Shown here piece by piece: positions 48,837-60,432 of a stretch of DNA of 64,000 nt. This DNA is from Torreya grandis (lineage: Eukaryota; Streptophyta; Pinopsida; Cupressales; Taxaceae). Position 1 is the stretch's first letter; every line of letters begins with the position of its first letter. The DNA lies in contig JARHVA010001190.1 of NCBI GenBank assembly GCA_037957365.1, forward strand, positions 3,664,001 to 3,728,000, in the 5' to 3' direction. The translations under genes were made by a program, and so were the position numbers. Under the pieces are notes generated by a model. It was given only the letters and a program-made list of their open reading frames with translations. It did no database searches and was not told the DNA's origin.

Positions 48837-50124
48837 TGAAACATCACTTTTAGAATAAAAATAGAAATAGCCCTGAATTCTGATTTTTGTAAATAACCTT
48901 GATAATTCAATCAGATAGCAAAACACTACATGCAACACCAAATACTGATAATACCAAGTTTATTCTCAGTCTCAATCAATTGAAACTTAACAACTAAAGT
49001 ACAATTTAGCTCCTAAATAGAGCTAAACACGATTACTATTTAGTTCAGGCACAATAATAAAATCCTTAAATGATTCTTTATGAATTTTTAGTTCAAACCC
49101 TAACCTATATGTCCTACAGATAGATAAAAATTGAATCTTGGGTTGAAAGCCTAGCTGGAACTATCTAGAATAGCACAGTAGGCTGGAAAAGCCCAGGTAT
49201 TGGTACGATACGCTGGGAAAGGCCCTAAAACATGTATGGCAGGCTTGCACACTTGATGCCAGCCCTTGGAAATGATGCAATTGTTGTCAAAACAAGGGGT
49301 AATGGTCTGAAACTCCACACTACCTTCTCTAATTTGGTAAATATTGTGTGATGTCAAGCTGGAGGTGATATTAGTGCCCCCAAACCCCTGTCAGATACAT
49401 TGTTGCAAGGAAGTATAGCTATCAACCCTCACACAAGGCGTACGGTGCTAGAGAGTTTGTTAGAGTGTATAGCCAACAAGGAGAATTGTCCCAAGTGGGA
49501 CATTTGGGGCTTGAATGCTGAAATTTGATACCTCTAAGTGGGATGCAACTATAACCGGCTCCCAAATATATTGAAAGTATGATATTCTACTCAAACCCTT
49601 GCATGCAAAACCTTGTGATCAGTCTATGGCCTCCGACCAGCATGGAACCTGTTAATAACCTGTTGATTAGCTCAATTGTAATCCCTGTGTAGAATTACCT
49701 TTGCAAATTTGAGGGTTTTCATCCCCAAGTCCGTTCACCAGGAGGGGTTTCATTCTCTGTGGAAAATATTGAAGTTGCTCATGCTCTCCAATGAAATATG
49801 AAAGTTGAATGATAATAATGCTTGAATGAATGTCCTTTTCCTTCTTTCCACCTTATAATTACCTTTTCACTTAAAAACCCTAAAAGCAATTTAAAATTAC
49901 TTTAATTTTTAATTTCCACTTTTGCTCCAAAAGTAATTAATAATTACTTTTATTCTTCTATTTTCCACTTGGGCTTATAATTAATACACACTTTTGGCCC
50001 CATTCAATTAATAATAATGACTTAAGTGTCCATTTTTAAGTTATAATTATAAAGTGATGTTGAGGGAACGACTTAGACATTATTATTAAGTTATTGTTTT
50101 CTTATTTGAGAAGGGGACATGACA
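48837..50124 (-). repeat. 3' LTR of the gag-protease element
   Basis: 1288 bp; plus-strand start tgaaacatcac and end ggggacatgaca. About 90% alike to the other LTR by eye. Confidence 0.92.
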
Positions 50125-51810
50125 GTTCACCTTTTCCAAAGATTGTTTGCCCTCAAGCAATACCTGAACTGTCCTGCAAATACCAGGATCCCAAACCAAA
50201 CTTGTTGTTTCTACTATTCCTCCTCGTGATGTAGATGGCTTCTGTTGCATTGCTCTAATATCATGAAGAATTGGAAGCTCGGTATGCCATGACACTTCTT
50301 CAACAATCCCCACGAGTGAACCCATGATAGCTGAATCATAAATTGATTGTGATCTAGGGAGAGTACTACCAAATGTTACACCTTCAATTTGGTTCGTTGT
50401 GATTGTCGTAGGGGATCCATTGGCCATACCACGAAGCACAACCTCTTTCCCATCAGTTTTATATTTCAGCTCCATGGTTTGGTAATTCAGTGTGAATTCC
50501 CCAAGGGAATGTAACTAGGCACCCCTAAAACCATTTCTGTCTTTCCTATGCCAACCACATAAAAGTCATCACATACCCTGTGATTGCCAAGTGTAATTTC
50601 CAACTACTGAATCCTTTTGGTGCAAGGAATAGTAGAACCATCAGCTACAATCACATTAAAACCCTAGAAAACTTCTGATTTCAACCCTTGTGGGCTACCA
50701 AACCCTCATCAATGAAATTGTGGGTTGCCTCACTATCAATCAAAATTGTGAGTTTATGTCCCTGTATAATTCCATGAATTCGGAAAGGGTAATACTTGGG
50801 TGCCCCCGAAAGGGCGGCACAAGGGCCTTTCGAAATTAATGTGGCAAGAGTGCCTCCTCTAGTCTTCTCTTCCACTAGCTCTTCCATTCCCACTTTGGCT
50901 TCTTTTTCTTCTGCCTCATTGTCTAATACTACCTCTATGTAATGCACATGTCCTTTTGGAAGACATCTATGGCCCAGTTCCCATGGATCTCTACAAGTGA
51001 AGCATAATTTTTTCCTCCTGAGTTCAATCCTTGTTTCTATCTCTTTAATTGCTCTTGGCAACACTTTTTTTTGAGGAACCCCTTGCTGAAATGGCTTGCT
51101 TTGCTGCTCAACAATTGATGTCCCTTGCTGTCCATAAAATATTGATTTTAGCTGCCCACCAGTTGTCATTTGTTGTCCTCTAGGAAGAATTTTTTCCTTT
51201 GGGGCTGATGTTTCCAAATTTAGAACTCTCTTATTTGAGTTGAGCTAAGTCTCTTAAGCGACTTCTGGATCCTTTATGTCAAACCTTTCGGTTAGCTTTT
51301 GACTAAATTCATCAATAGTGGTAATGGAACCATGCCCTTGGGTGACCATGCCATGGTACCACCACTGATGGGACACTCCCTCCAAGTGGGTGTGTAGCAA
51401 ACTTAATTGCCTCATCCTCAAACATGGGATTCAACGAGAAATATGTATCTAACTTTTGTAACCATAATCTCGCTATAGATTTACTTGACTCATCAAATGT
51501 AGGAAGAGTAATGTTGCCCAACCTCTATTGTATGTCTCTTCGTGGCTGATCCGATTGGTTTCTTCTACCTCTCCTAACGCTGTTCTTTTTTTCTATTTCA
51601 CAAAATTCCATGAAAGAGAGAGCTTGTTGCACTTCATCGCTGAGCTCCTCATATTCTGCCAGATATACTAAATATTCATTACCTACATGCTACTGTAAAG
51701 GATCTATTTCTTCAAGTGGTTCTTTCTTCTATAGAAATTTGGCACTAAAGATTTTTGGAGGTGGGGCTATTGAAACCCTAACATTATTTGAAATGCTTGT
51801 TTTTTCTAAT
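50125..51810 (-). pseudogene. Gypsy gag and protease (broken)
   Basis: Minus strand, in order. The gag start region has YLAEYEELSDEVQQALS and KKNSVRRGRRNQS. The capsid core (51312-51521) has NITLPTFDESS and LWLQKLDTYFSLNP. A nucleocapsid-protease segment (50681-51217) has the zinc knuckle LCFTCRDPWELGHRC, then protease. The protease motif reads LIDSEATHNFID (50737) where DSGAT is the rule: the flap-side Gly next to the catalytic Asp is Glu. A final 130-codon segment (50086-50475) ends SLEKVNCHVPFSN in the LTR. Frames shift between segments and stops occur, so nothing is translated whole. Confidence 0.9.
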
Positions 51811-52096
51811 TTTTCCTTTCCTTTACTGATGTAGATTTGTTATATGGCTTGTGGTATACCTGCCATGGATTCTTTTACGGTCATCCAGATTGTTCTTTCC
51901 ATGTCCTTTTGTCCACGACCGATTATTTCATCTTATCTATAGGGGCTGCTCTCTCCTCTCTCTCTTACCCATTTTATTACTTATGTCCTTCTCAGCGATT
52001 TGACCCTTCCTCTTATGATAATACTTCAGCGCTTTCTGTTCCTCTTGCATGTGTGATCAAGATTCAATTTTTCCCACCTAGGTTGGCAGAATCAGT

Positions 52097-52108
52097 GCTT
52101 CGATACCA
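52097..52108 (-). other. Primer-binding site of the gag-protease element
   Basis: Minus strand tggtatcgaagc, close to the initiator-Met site tggtatcagagc, one base inside the 5' LTR. Confidence 0.8.
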
Positions 52109-52109
52109 C

Positions 52110-53400
52110 TAAAATAACCCTTTTAGAATAAAAATAGAAATAGCCCTGAATTTTGATTTTTGTAAATAAGCCTGATAATTCAATCAGATAGCAAAACATT
52201 AAATGCAACACCACATACGGATAATCCCAAGTTTATTCTTAGTTTCAATCAATTGAAACTTAACTGCTGAAGTACAATTTAGCTACTAAATAGAGATAAA
52301 CACGATTACTATTCAGTTCGAGCACAATAAAAAAACCCTTCAATGATTCTTTATGAATTTTCAGTTCAAACCCTAACCTATATGTCCTAAGGGTAGATAA
52401 AAATTGAATCTTGGGTTGAAACCCTAGCTTGAACTATCCAGAATAGCATAGCAGGCTAGAAAAGCCCAGGTACTGGTACAACAGGATGGGAAAGGCCCTG
52501 AAACTTGTATGGCAGGCTTGCACATTTGATGCCAGCCCTTGGAAATGACACAATTGCTGTCAAAACAGCTGGTAATGGTCTCAAACTCCACATTGCCCTC
52601 CCTACTTTGGTAAATATTGTGTGATGTCAAGCTAGAGGTGTTGTTAGTGCTCCCAAACCCCTGTCAGATATGTTGTTGCAAGGAAGTACAGCTGTCAACC
52701 CTCACACAAGGTGTACAGTGCTGGAAAGTTTGTTGGAGTGTATACCTAGCAAGGAGAATGGTTCCAAGTGGGACGCTTGGGGCTTGAAAGCTGAAATTTG
52801 ATACCTCTAAGTGGGATGCTGCTATAAGAGGCTCCCAACTATGCTGAAACTCTGATATTCCACTCAAACCCTTGCATGCAAAAACCTGTGATTGGTCTAT
52901 GGCCTCCAGCCAACATGGAACCTATAAATAACTTGCTGATTAGCTCAATTGTAATCCCTGTGTGGAATTACCTCTGCGGATTTGAGGGTTTTTGTCCCCA
53001 AGTCCATTCACCAAGAGGGTTTTCATGCTTTGTGGAAAATATTGAAGTTGTTCATGCTCTCCAATGAAATCTAAAAGTTGAATGATAATAATAATTGAAT
53101 GAATGTCCTTTTCCTTCTTTCCACCTTCTTATAATTACCTTTTCACTTAAAAACCCTAAAAACAATTTAAAATTACTATTAATTCTAATTTCCACTTTTG
53201 CTCCAAAAGAAATTAATAATTACTTTTATTTTTTTATTTTCCACTTGGGCTTATAATTAATACATATTTTTGGCCCCATTCAATTAATAATAATGACTTA
53301 AGTGTCCCCTTTTAAGGTATAATTATAAAGTGATGTCGGGGGAATGACTTAGACATTATTATTAAGTTATTCTTTTCTTATTTAAGAAGGGGACATGACA
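52110..53400 (-). repeat. 5' LTR of the gag-protease element
   Basis: 1291 bp; ends outward in ggggacatgaca beside the target duplication. The inner edge taaaataaccc corresponds to tgaaacatcac in the other LTR, so its terminal bases have mutated. Confidence 0.92.
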
Positions 53401-53405
53401 GACTC

Positions 53406-53821
53406 ATATAGGAGTATGACGGTTGATGGGCAAGAATTAGGTTGTCAAGATGTATTACTCTATGTTCTTGTAGCATTCTTATCCATTGGGTAAAGATAAT
53501 TTAAACTTTAAAGTATTCGTAATTATTATTCACAAATTCTAGATACTTGGATTCATGCCAATGACTGGAAATTATTCATTGCTTCAGACTCTTGGAATAA
53601 GCTAAACTACAGGTTCACGTATTAAATCATGAAATCCTCAACTTGTGTACTTGTGTATTTGCTTGAGGAAGAAAGAATGTTGGTCAATGCTTTCAATTTA
53701 CTCATATAGAACTGAAGTATATTGTTATTACTAGTATACAAATTGGACTTGATATGCTACAGCTACAATATTTAATTCAGAGATCCAAGTTGCATTGAAG
53801 GTTCTAGATGCATTTCATTTA

Positions 53822-53866
<45 letters not shown>

Positions 53867-55686
53867 TTTGATGATATTATCTGGTCAAGTTGTAGTCATT
53901 GTAAGTGATTATTGTTTACACATGTTTTATGTAAAATGAAGGGCTCAATTACTTAAGTTGAACTTGGTTCTGTGTTGGAATTCATTTGATGATTGAACAA
54001 ATTATTTGTGAATTTGATTATAGAATTATATTTTGTTAATCTGGGTCACTTGATATGGCAGCTAAATGGTATATACTGAGCTTGATTTTATTTCATGATT
54101 ATATACACTCTCTGGGTTGAAACAGTTGGAACATGGGTTACGAATTCAATTAGTATTCATTGCAAGCCTTGAGTTGAACATGGAACAATATCATGAATTC
54201 CTTACATAACTAGATCTGTATTGAATGACGATAAATGCTGAGCATAACATGGAAAGAAATTTTGTGTTGCTTAACAAGAAGTTTTAATTGATCATTGTAT
54301 TACATGGGCGTAATGTGTTGTTTTTTTGAACTAAGGGTTTCTTGAATATTAAAAGGTTTTGTGTTTGGTTGAACTTGATAAAAATAAGGATTAATAAGTC
54401 TCCAAGGACTGATGTCTAAATTTTATCTTGTTGAAGCTATACATATTTAGCCCGTCATGAATTTATTGAGTCTGATGGTGAATAGACAACTTGTGATATT
54501 ATGAACTAAACATTCAAAAAGGTGTGCTTACTTATAGTTAATCATAAGTGAATTATTGTGGATAAGATAAGTTGTTGGAAAGAATAAGAAGTTAAGCAAC
54601 AGTACTTGTAATAAAGTTACTTGGCAAATATTGGCCTTAAAGAGTGAAGTTGACCCTGTTAAGGTTAAGGACATGGTAATTAAAAGTTTTAACTACTCAA
54701 TAATATGGTCTCTTACATCAGTACATGCAGGAATAAATCAATAAGACCCCAACTATTAAACGTTTGTCCCTAAACTTGAAGGTACTGTAATCTGTTAAAA
54801 TAATGCAGTTATATGATGCATCAGCACGAAGCATGAACTTCATAGATGTAATTATATGCATACCAATGAATCTAAGTATCTATTCTAGTTATTTAACACC
54901 TGGTTCAGGGGAAAGCACCACATGGTGTCCCTCTGTTAGTAAATGACTTATCGAAGTTGACAAATTGTATTTGGCCATTGTTTAGTTTGTGTAGGGAATT
55001 AAAAATAGGAAACAGTTAAGACCTTATTCTAAGAGATCGAGAAGATATTCTATTCACAAGTATGCTGACTTATTGACTTGAAAAAAAAAAATGGGTGTTT
55101 TTGAGAGGAGGTTTTAGAAAATGGAGGTATTATATAGAGTTTTTATTCTAATATCCTAAACAAACCAAAATAACCAGAGAGGAAGGAACAATATGTTGGC
55201 AAGGAAGTAAGAAAATAAAACCATGACCACAAAATAAAATTTTCCCAATATACTGTCAATGAAGCAGGTGTCCTTACAACATTCGTATTCTGGTCAATAC
55301 ACCTTTGCACCTTTAAAAAGTTGAAAAAAGGTCAACAATCCAGTCAACGGCCTTGGTAAATGCTAGCAAGCTGTTTTATTACACAGTCAACTCATTGATG
55401 TCAGCAGTACAGAAATCCTCTTTTCTGGCCTTGGAATGTTCACAGGCCTGTATAGAGAGAATATAAGCATATAACTTCATTGATCCATTAATGAGGCAAA
55501 TCAATTATGTTTATTTTAAATTTATTGAGCGAAGATATGGCTGACATGGCACAACCAATTGGCCTAGTCAGCCATCCACCCCTAATAATTTATTAAATGC
55601 TGCTTTGAGTGCCAAAATGACCACGAAAAGGGAAAATAGATTATTTATACTTTAAAATTTTAAAAATAAAAATAGAATGATAACAT
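53406..55686. other. Gene-free stretch with (AT)21
   Basis: No coding frame, LTR or RNA gene is supported. A 42-bp AT microsatellite lies at 53824-53865. Confidence 0.55.
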
Positions 55687-55691
55687 AAGAA

Positions 55692-56585
55692 GTAATGTCC
55701 CTTTTAGGACATATTTACACAATTCTGGAATTATACAGAAACCCTTAAAACTGAAAGTACAAACTCAGATTTTTATTGTGAAACCCTAGCAGCAAATATA
55801 GAATTATGAAAATATATATATTCAAGCATGTAAATTAACTTTCAGAACTCGTAGAAACCCTCTGAAAATTATGGAAATTCAATTATCAATTTTGGATGAA
55901 ACCTTTAAACATCAATTCTGATTTTTACTCAATTGCAAGTCAAAAAATTAGAATTACATACAACTAAATATATGAGTGAAAAACAACAATATTCCACTCA
56001 TCAAATAGTACCAAAATCAAAGTATGACCTCTAGGGAAGTCACTCCACTGTAAAGAACTCCCTTGAATTGCATGACACCTCCAAGCGCTGCCATGTGCCC
56101 ACCTTAATTGCCTTCCCCAAACTGTTGCGCTGCCCTTCAATTGTGCCCTAGCTGCCAACAAGATGATACTCTACCCAACTATGACCTCTGAATGAAGTCA
56201 CCAAGATGAATTTGAAGGTTTTCGTTCCCAAATCTGGAAGCTAATGAGGGTTTTCATCCTCAATTGTTGAACGTGCAAGCAAGCATGCTTAGCTTCAAAA
56301 GTATTAATTGTTAGATGATAGATAGACGTCAAAAATAGACCTCACCAACTTCTTTTATACCTTTTCCCACTCAAACTCCAGACTTACTTTATTTTAATAA
56401 TAAAACATAAGTTGTTGACATTACTTTTTGGCTACTTAGTCATATTATTAAGTTTACTTTAAAGCATTTAAGAATACTTTTTATTTTAATAATAATATTA
56501 TTAAGTTGCCCAAAAGATTAGAAATGATTGGGCCCAACTTAAATAATATTATTAATTATTTTTATTTGGAAAAGGGGGCATTACA
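55692..56585 (-). repeat. 3' LTR of the unusual element
   Basis: 894 bp; plus-strand end gggggcattaca. Homologous to 60433-61337, with small gaps and clear divergence. Confidence 0.92.
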
Positions 56586-56915
56586 GTTCGCCATTTGCAA
56601 AATTGCTTACCCTCAAGCAATTACAACCTCATATGTTCAAGTATCACTATGCCAAAGTGATAAGTCATGTTATAGTGCCCATAGAGCCTGGATCCTATAC
56701 CTGTCAGGGGGATATCTCCTGCCAAAAAACAAAGTGTGATCTTATCTCTGATATCCCAAATGGATAATGAATGCAATTCATCCACAAGATGTTCCTCCAA
56801 AATTTGTTGATGTTTGAAGGCACCCACAAATTCCCACAAGACCGAAAGCTGCCATATGCTCTCCCCATTGTGTTGTTGTTCCATAGCTGTCAAGTGGTAC
56901 AACCTCTGCCAACAA

Positions 56916-58412
56916 TTAATCATTGGGTCTACTCCATCCATTACCCACATCTATATGCTCCCCCTCGATGAAGTCTTCTATCCACGGTATTAGAGCATCT
57001 TCCATACATTCCCTTAAGGCCAAAGGCTGCCCCAAGGGCTCACCACTGTGTCTCTGTTGTATCCATCTGCTCTTCTCAAATGATGAAGGATTCGAAACAC
57101 TTGCTTCATGACTATAGCCTTGAGCTCCAATGGGTCCCATAATGTTAGTGTGGGTTGATCCCTCCAATTCATGGCACAACACAGCTTGCATGTAAGCTGG
57201 AAACAAGGCATAGCAGCCACAAGTTACTTGGAATCCCATCCAAATCAGCACTAGGATGGCTGCGATGATTGTCTTCCATAATAGGACCCCTCCACTAACA
57301 TTACTATGCAAGGAAGTCCTCTCAAATGGCACAAATGTACCATTGTTCATGGCTGAAAATATTAAGACCAATATGGAAATGATGTAACAGCTATGAATAT
57401 GACAAACCCGTGCAAAATTCAGTAACGTGATCGATGTAGAAGCAGTAGGTAGCCATACAAGGACTAAAAGCTTTCCATTAGTCGTCACCAACCGGTAAAT
57501 ACTCTTTCCTGTGACTAGAAACCCTTGCAAAATCACTTGTGTGAGTGCCCATGTAGTGATGTGATGGCTGATAATACTGATGATATTAACATTAGTGCTG
57601 AAAATTAGGTCCATCGTTGTCATGGGTATGCTTCCATTGTCATAGGATGATATCATCTCATCATCGTTTCCATATTTGTCACCATGTGCTTCTAATGCTT
57701 GGAGAAACATCTCCTACATTTCTGGACCAGCACATAGAACACACACATTCGGGAAATCAAAAGCTTCCAACATCACTCCAACTGCTTCATCAAGCCTCAT
57801 AGACATGTTGCCCAACTTTCTTCTAGTGCTTGCATTTTCCTCATATCTTCCATTCATATGATGGACTTTTAAAGGCCCATTCATGCTGCCCCAAGCACGG
57901 TGGTAGCATTGCATTTTCTTCTTCAGAATCAGACTTGTAGTGGCTAGAAACCAATTTGCACTAGCTCTACATGCCTTAACATTAACAGTAGGCTGGAAAT
58001 TCTTCCACCAAGTGACTGAAAACTCTTTTATGGTTGTCATAAAAGTGTAAAGGGGGCTGGAACTAATACTGGTAGTAGAGGAAAAAATGGTACAGCAAAT
58101 GCCATACTGAAAATCCTTCATAAAATACATCAATGACAGTAAACTAGAGGCTGGAAACAACCGCACTCTGACTGGAAATACTTCAACAACAGTGACAAAC
58201 TGAAAATGACTCAACTTTATGCTTGGAACCATTGGTATAGCTGCCAACAAAATGTTGGGTAAGCTGGAAATGTGGATAACAACAGGTCTACAATCTAGAA
58301 TGGTGAAGCCATTTTGTAGACTCTTATCCTCCTTGACTTCTCCTTCACGCATCCAAGGGTGGCAAATATGTATGTAGCTTGATTCCAGCAAAACCATGCT
58401 ATGTTGAGTCAT
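56916..58412 (-). pseudogene. ~500-codon frame with hydrophobic segments, unknown
   Basis: Two open frames in the same phase (57714-58412, 232 codons; 56916-57710, 264 codons) are separated only by one TAG at 57714-57716, so they read as one ORF with a single nonsense codon. The second part has four candidate membrane segments at about residues 35-66, 79-97, 107-121 and 141-160 (for example KTIIAAILVLIWMGF), then a hydrophilic acidic tail ending EGEHIDVGNG. The first part is Cys/Ser/Phe-rich. It sits where an extra ORF lies in some plant LTR elements, before the 3' LTR. No family is recognised; an envelope-like product is only one possibility, and the hydrophobicity could come from antisense reading. 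Confidence 0.45.
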
Positions 58413-58477
58413 AGGACCTTAAACAATAACAAAATAACATCTATTGTGCTTACCATCTTCCCACATCCAGTATCTTG

Positions 58478-59007
58478 CTACCCCGGCAATGGTGACTTTC
58501 TCATAGCCTTGTCTTCAAGTGGAGGACTTGGTTCCAAGGAGTGATCATCCTTGTAGCTCAAATGATCACCCGAATCCCACTCTTTTATGCTCACAACATT
58601 TGGAACTTGTATGAAAGGATCTATGTGTCCCTTGCTACTCAACATGTTCATCTTATCACCATTTTTAACATGTTGCCCATGATGACAAGCTTCATGCAAT
58701 GACATAGTAGGAAGCAATAAATCTAAAATCTAATCATTCTTGTCATACCTTAGATTGTCACCAAAGTGTTCACCTTCCTTTGCCGAAATAGAATTTGTTG
58801 AGATTCCCTCAACACCTCTAATACCAACAAAGATCTGATGGTGGTCTGATATGAAAATTCCAACAAGCTAGAAACCAACATTAGTGACCCGTGAAGTCCT
58901 ATTTCATGTGCATTCCTCCCAACAAAGTTTTTTGGGAACTCCATCCCATAACCTTCTCGATTTGCAACATTCCTTCCATATTCTAGGTTGTCATAAAGCT
59001 GATCCAA
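58478..59007 (-). pseudogene. Broken frames with a CHHG motif, unknown
   Basis: Two overlapping-phase pieces: 58750-59007 (MDQLYDNLEYGRNVANREG and LLEFSYQTTIRSLLVLEVL) and 58478-58717 (TMSLHEACHHGQHVKNGDK and SGDHLSYKDD). The second resembles the neighbouring frame at 59150-59641, suggesting an internal duplication. No known domain is recognised. Confidence 0.4.
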
Positions 59008-59149
59008 AGCCTTTTCTTTTTTAATGCCTTAGAGAGATTTTTATCAACTCTACTATATTGAAGACTCAGAAATTTGACATTAACCGCCAAATCCTTGAAA
59101 AACTGATTTTTATCCATGTTTTACCCTAACAATTGGAGAATCCTTTCCC

Positions 59150-59808
59150 CTAAATTTTCTGAAGGTGTTTTGCTTGAATGGCTATCAACTTAGCTTCCTT
59201 AGCTCTGCTCCACCATTCATTACACCTTTCTTGGGTCCTTATCACATCCTCCCCACTTGCCTGCAATGTAGCTAGCTTCATTTCAAGAGTACGATCCACT
59301 GCAATGTAGCTCGTTTCATTTTGTTGAAGCCTCTTGGTACACGGAATGGTGAAGCCATCAACTACCGTCACATTAAAGCCTTTATCCTTTTTGTACCTCA
59401 AAAAGTCACCCAAATTCCATACCATTATGCAAAATGCATTTTGGGCCAAAGGCTCTATCTTTATTCTTTCACCTTGTTTAGAATGATGGCAGAACTGAAT
59501 TAGAGTTGTGCTATCATTCCCATATTGTGAATTGACATTATAAGAGTGCTTACCATGATGACAACAATTTTGAAATGGCATAGTATGAAACAACAAACTT
59601 GAAATAAAATTTTTCTTTTTATACTTTGGGCTAGAATCCAATTGTTTCTCTCATTTTTATGATTTATAAGAGCTTTTGTGAGATTTGTCTTGACACAACC
59701 ATCCTTGTACTTCATAATTTCAGAATTAGTGGCATCAACTGAAACATTTTCCTTGCTTTGCATGCTCATCACTATAGTTACTCTTACTCTCATACGACAA
59801 TGACTCAA
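59150..59808 (-). pseudogene. CHH-repeat frame with protease-flanking segment
   Basis: 59500-59808 supplies SKENVSVDATNSEIMKYKDG and LTKALINHKNERN; with a shift, reading continues in 59150-59641. That part has TMPFQNCCHHGKH, FCHHSKQGERIKIEP and WNLGDFLRYKKDK, then GFNVTVVDGFTIPCTKRLQQ (59315-59380). The last segment is the same as GFNVIVADGSTIPCTKRIQ in the neighbouring gag-protease element (50603-50663), just after its protease motif. The catalytic DSG/DSE part itself is missing here. The tail EDVIRTQERCNEWWSRAKEA is helical and charged. Confidence 0.5.
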
Positions 59809-59909
59809 TTTTTGTAATGCTTGGAAGATTGATAGGTGCTTCTAGGGCTGTTTCTATTGAAGATCCTTCACTTTCCATTTGCATAGTGGATTCCTTTATG
59901 GGCTGCTCA

Positions 59910-60383
59910 CTAACTTCTTTCAGATCTGAATTCTCTTGCTTGCTGATTTCTTCCTTGGGATCTTTTTGAAGTTTTGGCTCTATCTTTCTTCTTCAAACTT
60001 CTATTTCTATTTTCTATATATACCTCCAAGAATTCTTCAAAGGTATTATAAAACATGTATATATCAACCTTCTTGTCATATTCATCAAAAGCAAAAAGTT
60101 TGATCTCATCTCTATCACACTGCTCTTCTAACCATGCCTCTTGAATAGGATCATTCTTTTGCATTCTTTTAAATGAATCTAAGGCTTTATAGCTGATAAA
60201 AAACTGCTTCATAAGCTAATTCTTAATATCTTGGTTTTTTGTTTGTACTTCTTGTCTTGTTTTTCTGTTGATTTCGTCAAGACGATCCTTAGCTTTTTGT
60301 TGCTCTTTTTGTATTCGCATCCACACCTCTTGGATAAGATCTATGTAATCTTCCTTTGGTAAGAACTTAGGTCACCAAGCCAT
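59910..60383 (-). pseudogene. First ORF after the primer site, unknown, gag-position
   Basis: The first ATG after the primer site (60383) begins one phase running to 59910 with a TGA and a TAG in frame. It gives FLPKEDYIDLIQEVWMRIQ, QQKAKDRLDEINRKTRQEV, then (59910-60212) MKQFFISYKALDSFKRM, QEAWLEEQCDRDEIKLF and a basic tail RSLKKKDRAKTSKRSQGRN. Helical, charged and basic-ended, it occupies the gag position, but no capsid or zinc-knuckle motif is visible. Confidence 0.5.
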
Positions 60384-60419
60384 TGTAGACAACTCAAATC
60401 CCACAGCTGGCAAGAGATG

Positions 60420-60431
60420 GCTTTGATACCA
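60420..60431 (-). other. Primer-binding site of the unusual element
   Basis: Minus strand tggtatcaaagc, one mismatch from the initiator-Met primer site, one base inside the 5' LTR. Confidence 0.88.
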
Positions 60432-60432
60432 C

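Larger units (their letters stand above)
48837..53400 (-). mobile_element. Gypsy-type gag-protease element lacking RT/integrase
   Basis: 4564 bp, TG...CA, with perfect target duplication gactc (48832-48836 and 53401-53405). LTRs are 48837-50124 (3' LTR in element sense) and 52110-53400 (5' LTR). The initiator-Met-like primer site lies at 52097-52108 (minus strand tggtatcgaagc). The 1985-bp interior has gag, zinc knuckle and protease on the minus strand, then passes straight to the 3' LTR; RT, RNase H and integrase are absent. Such gag-only LTR elements need a partner for reverse transcription and integration. Confidence 0.93.
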
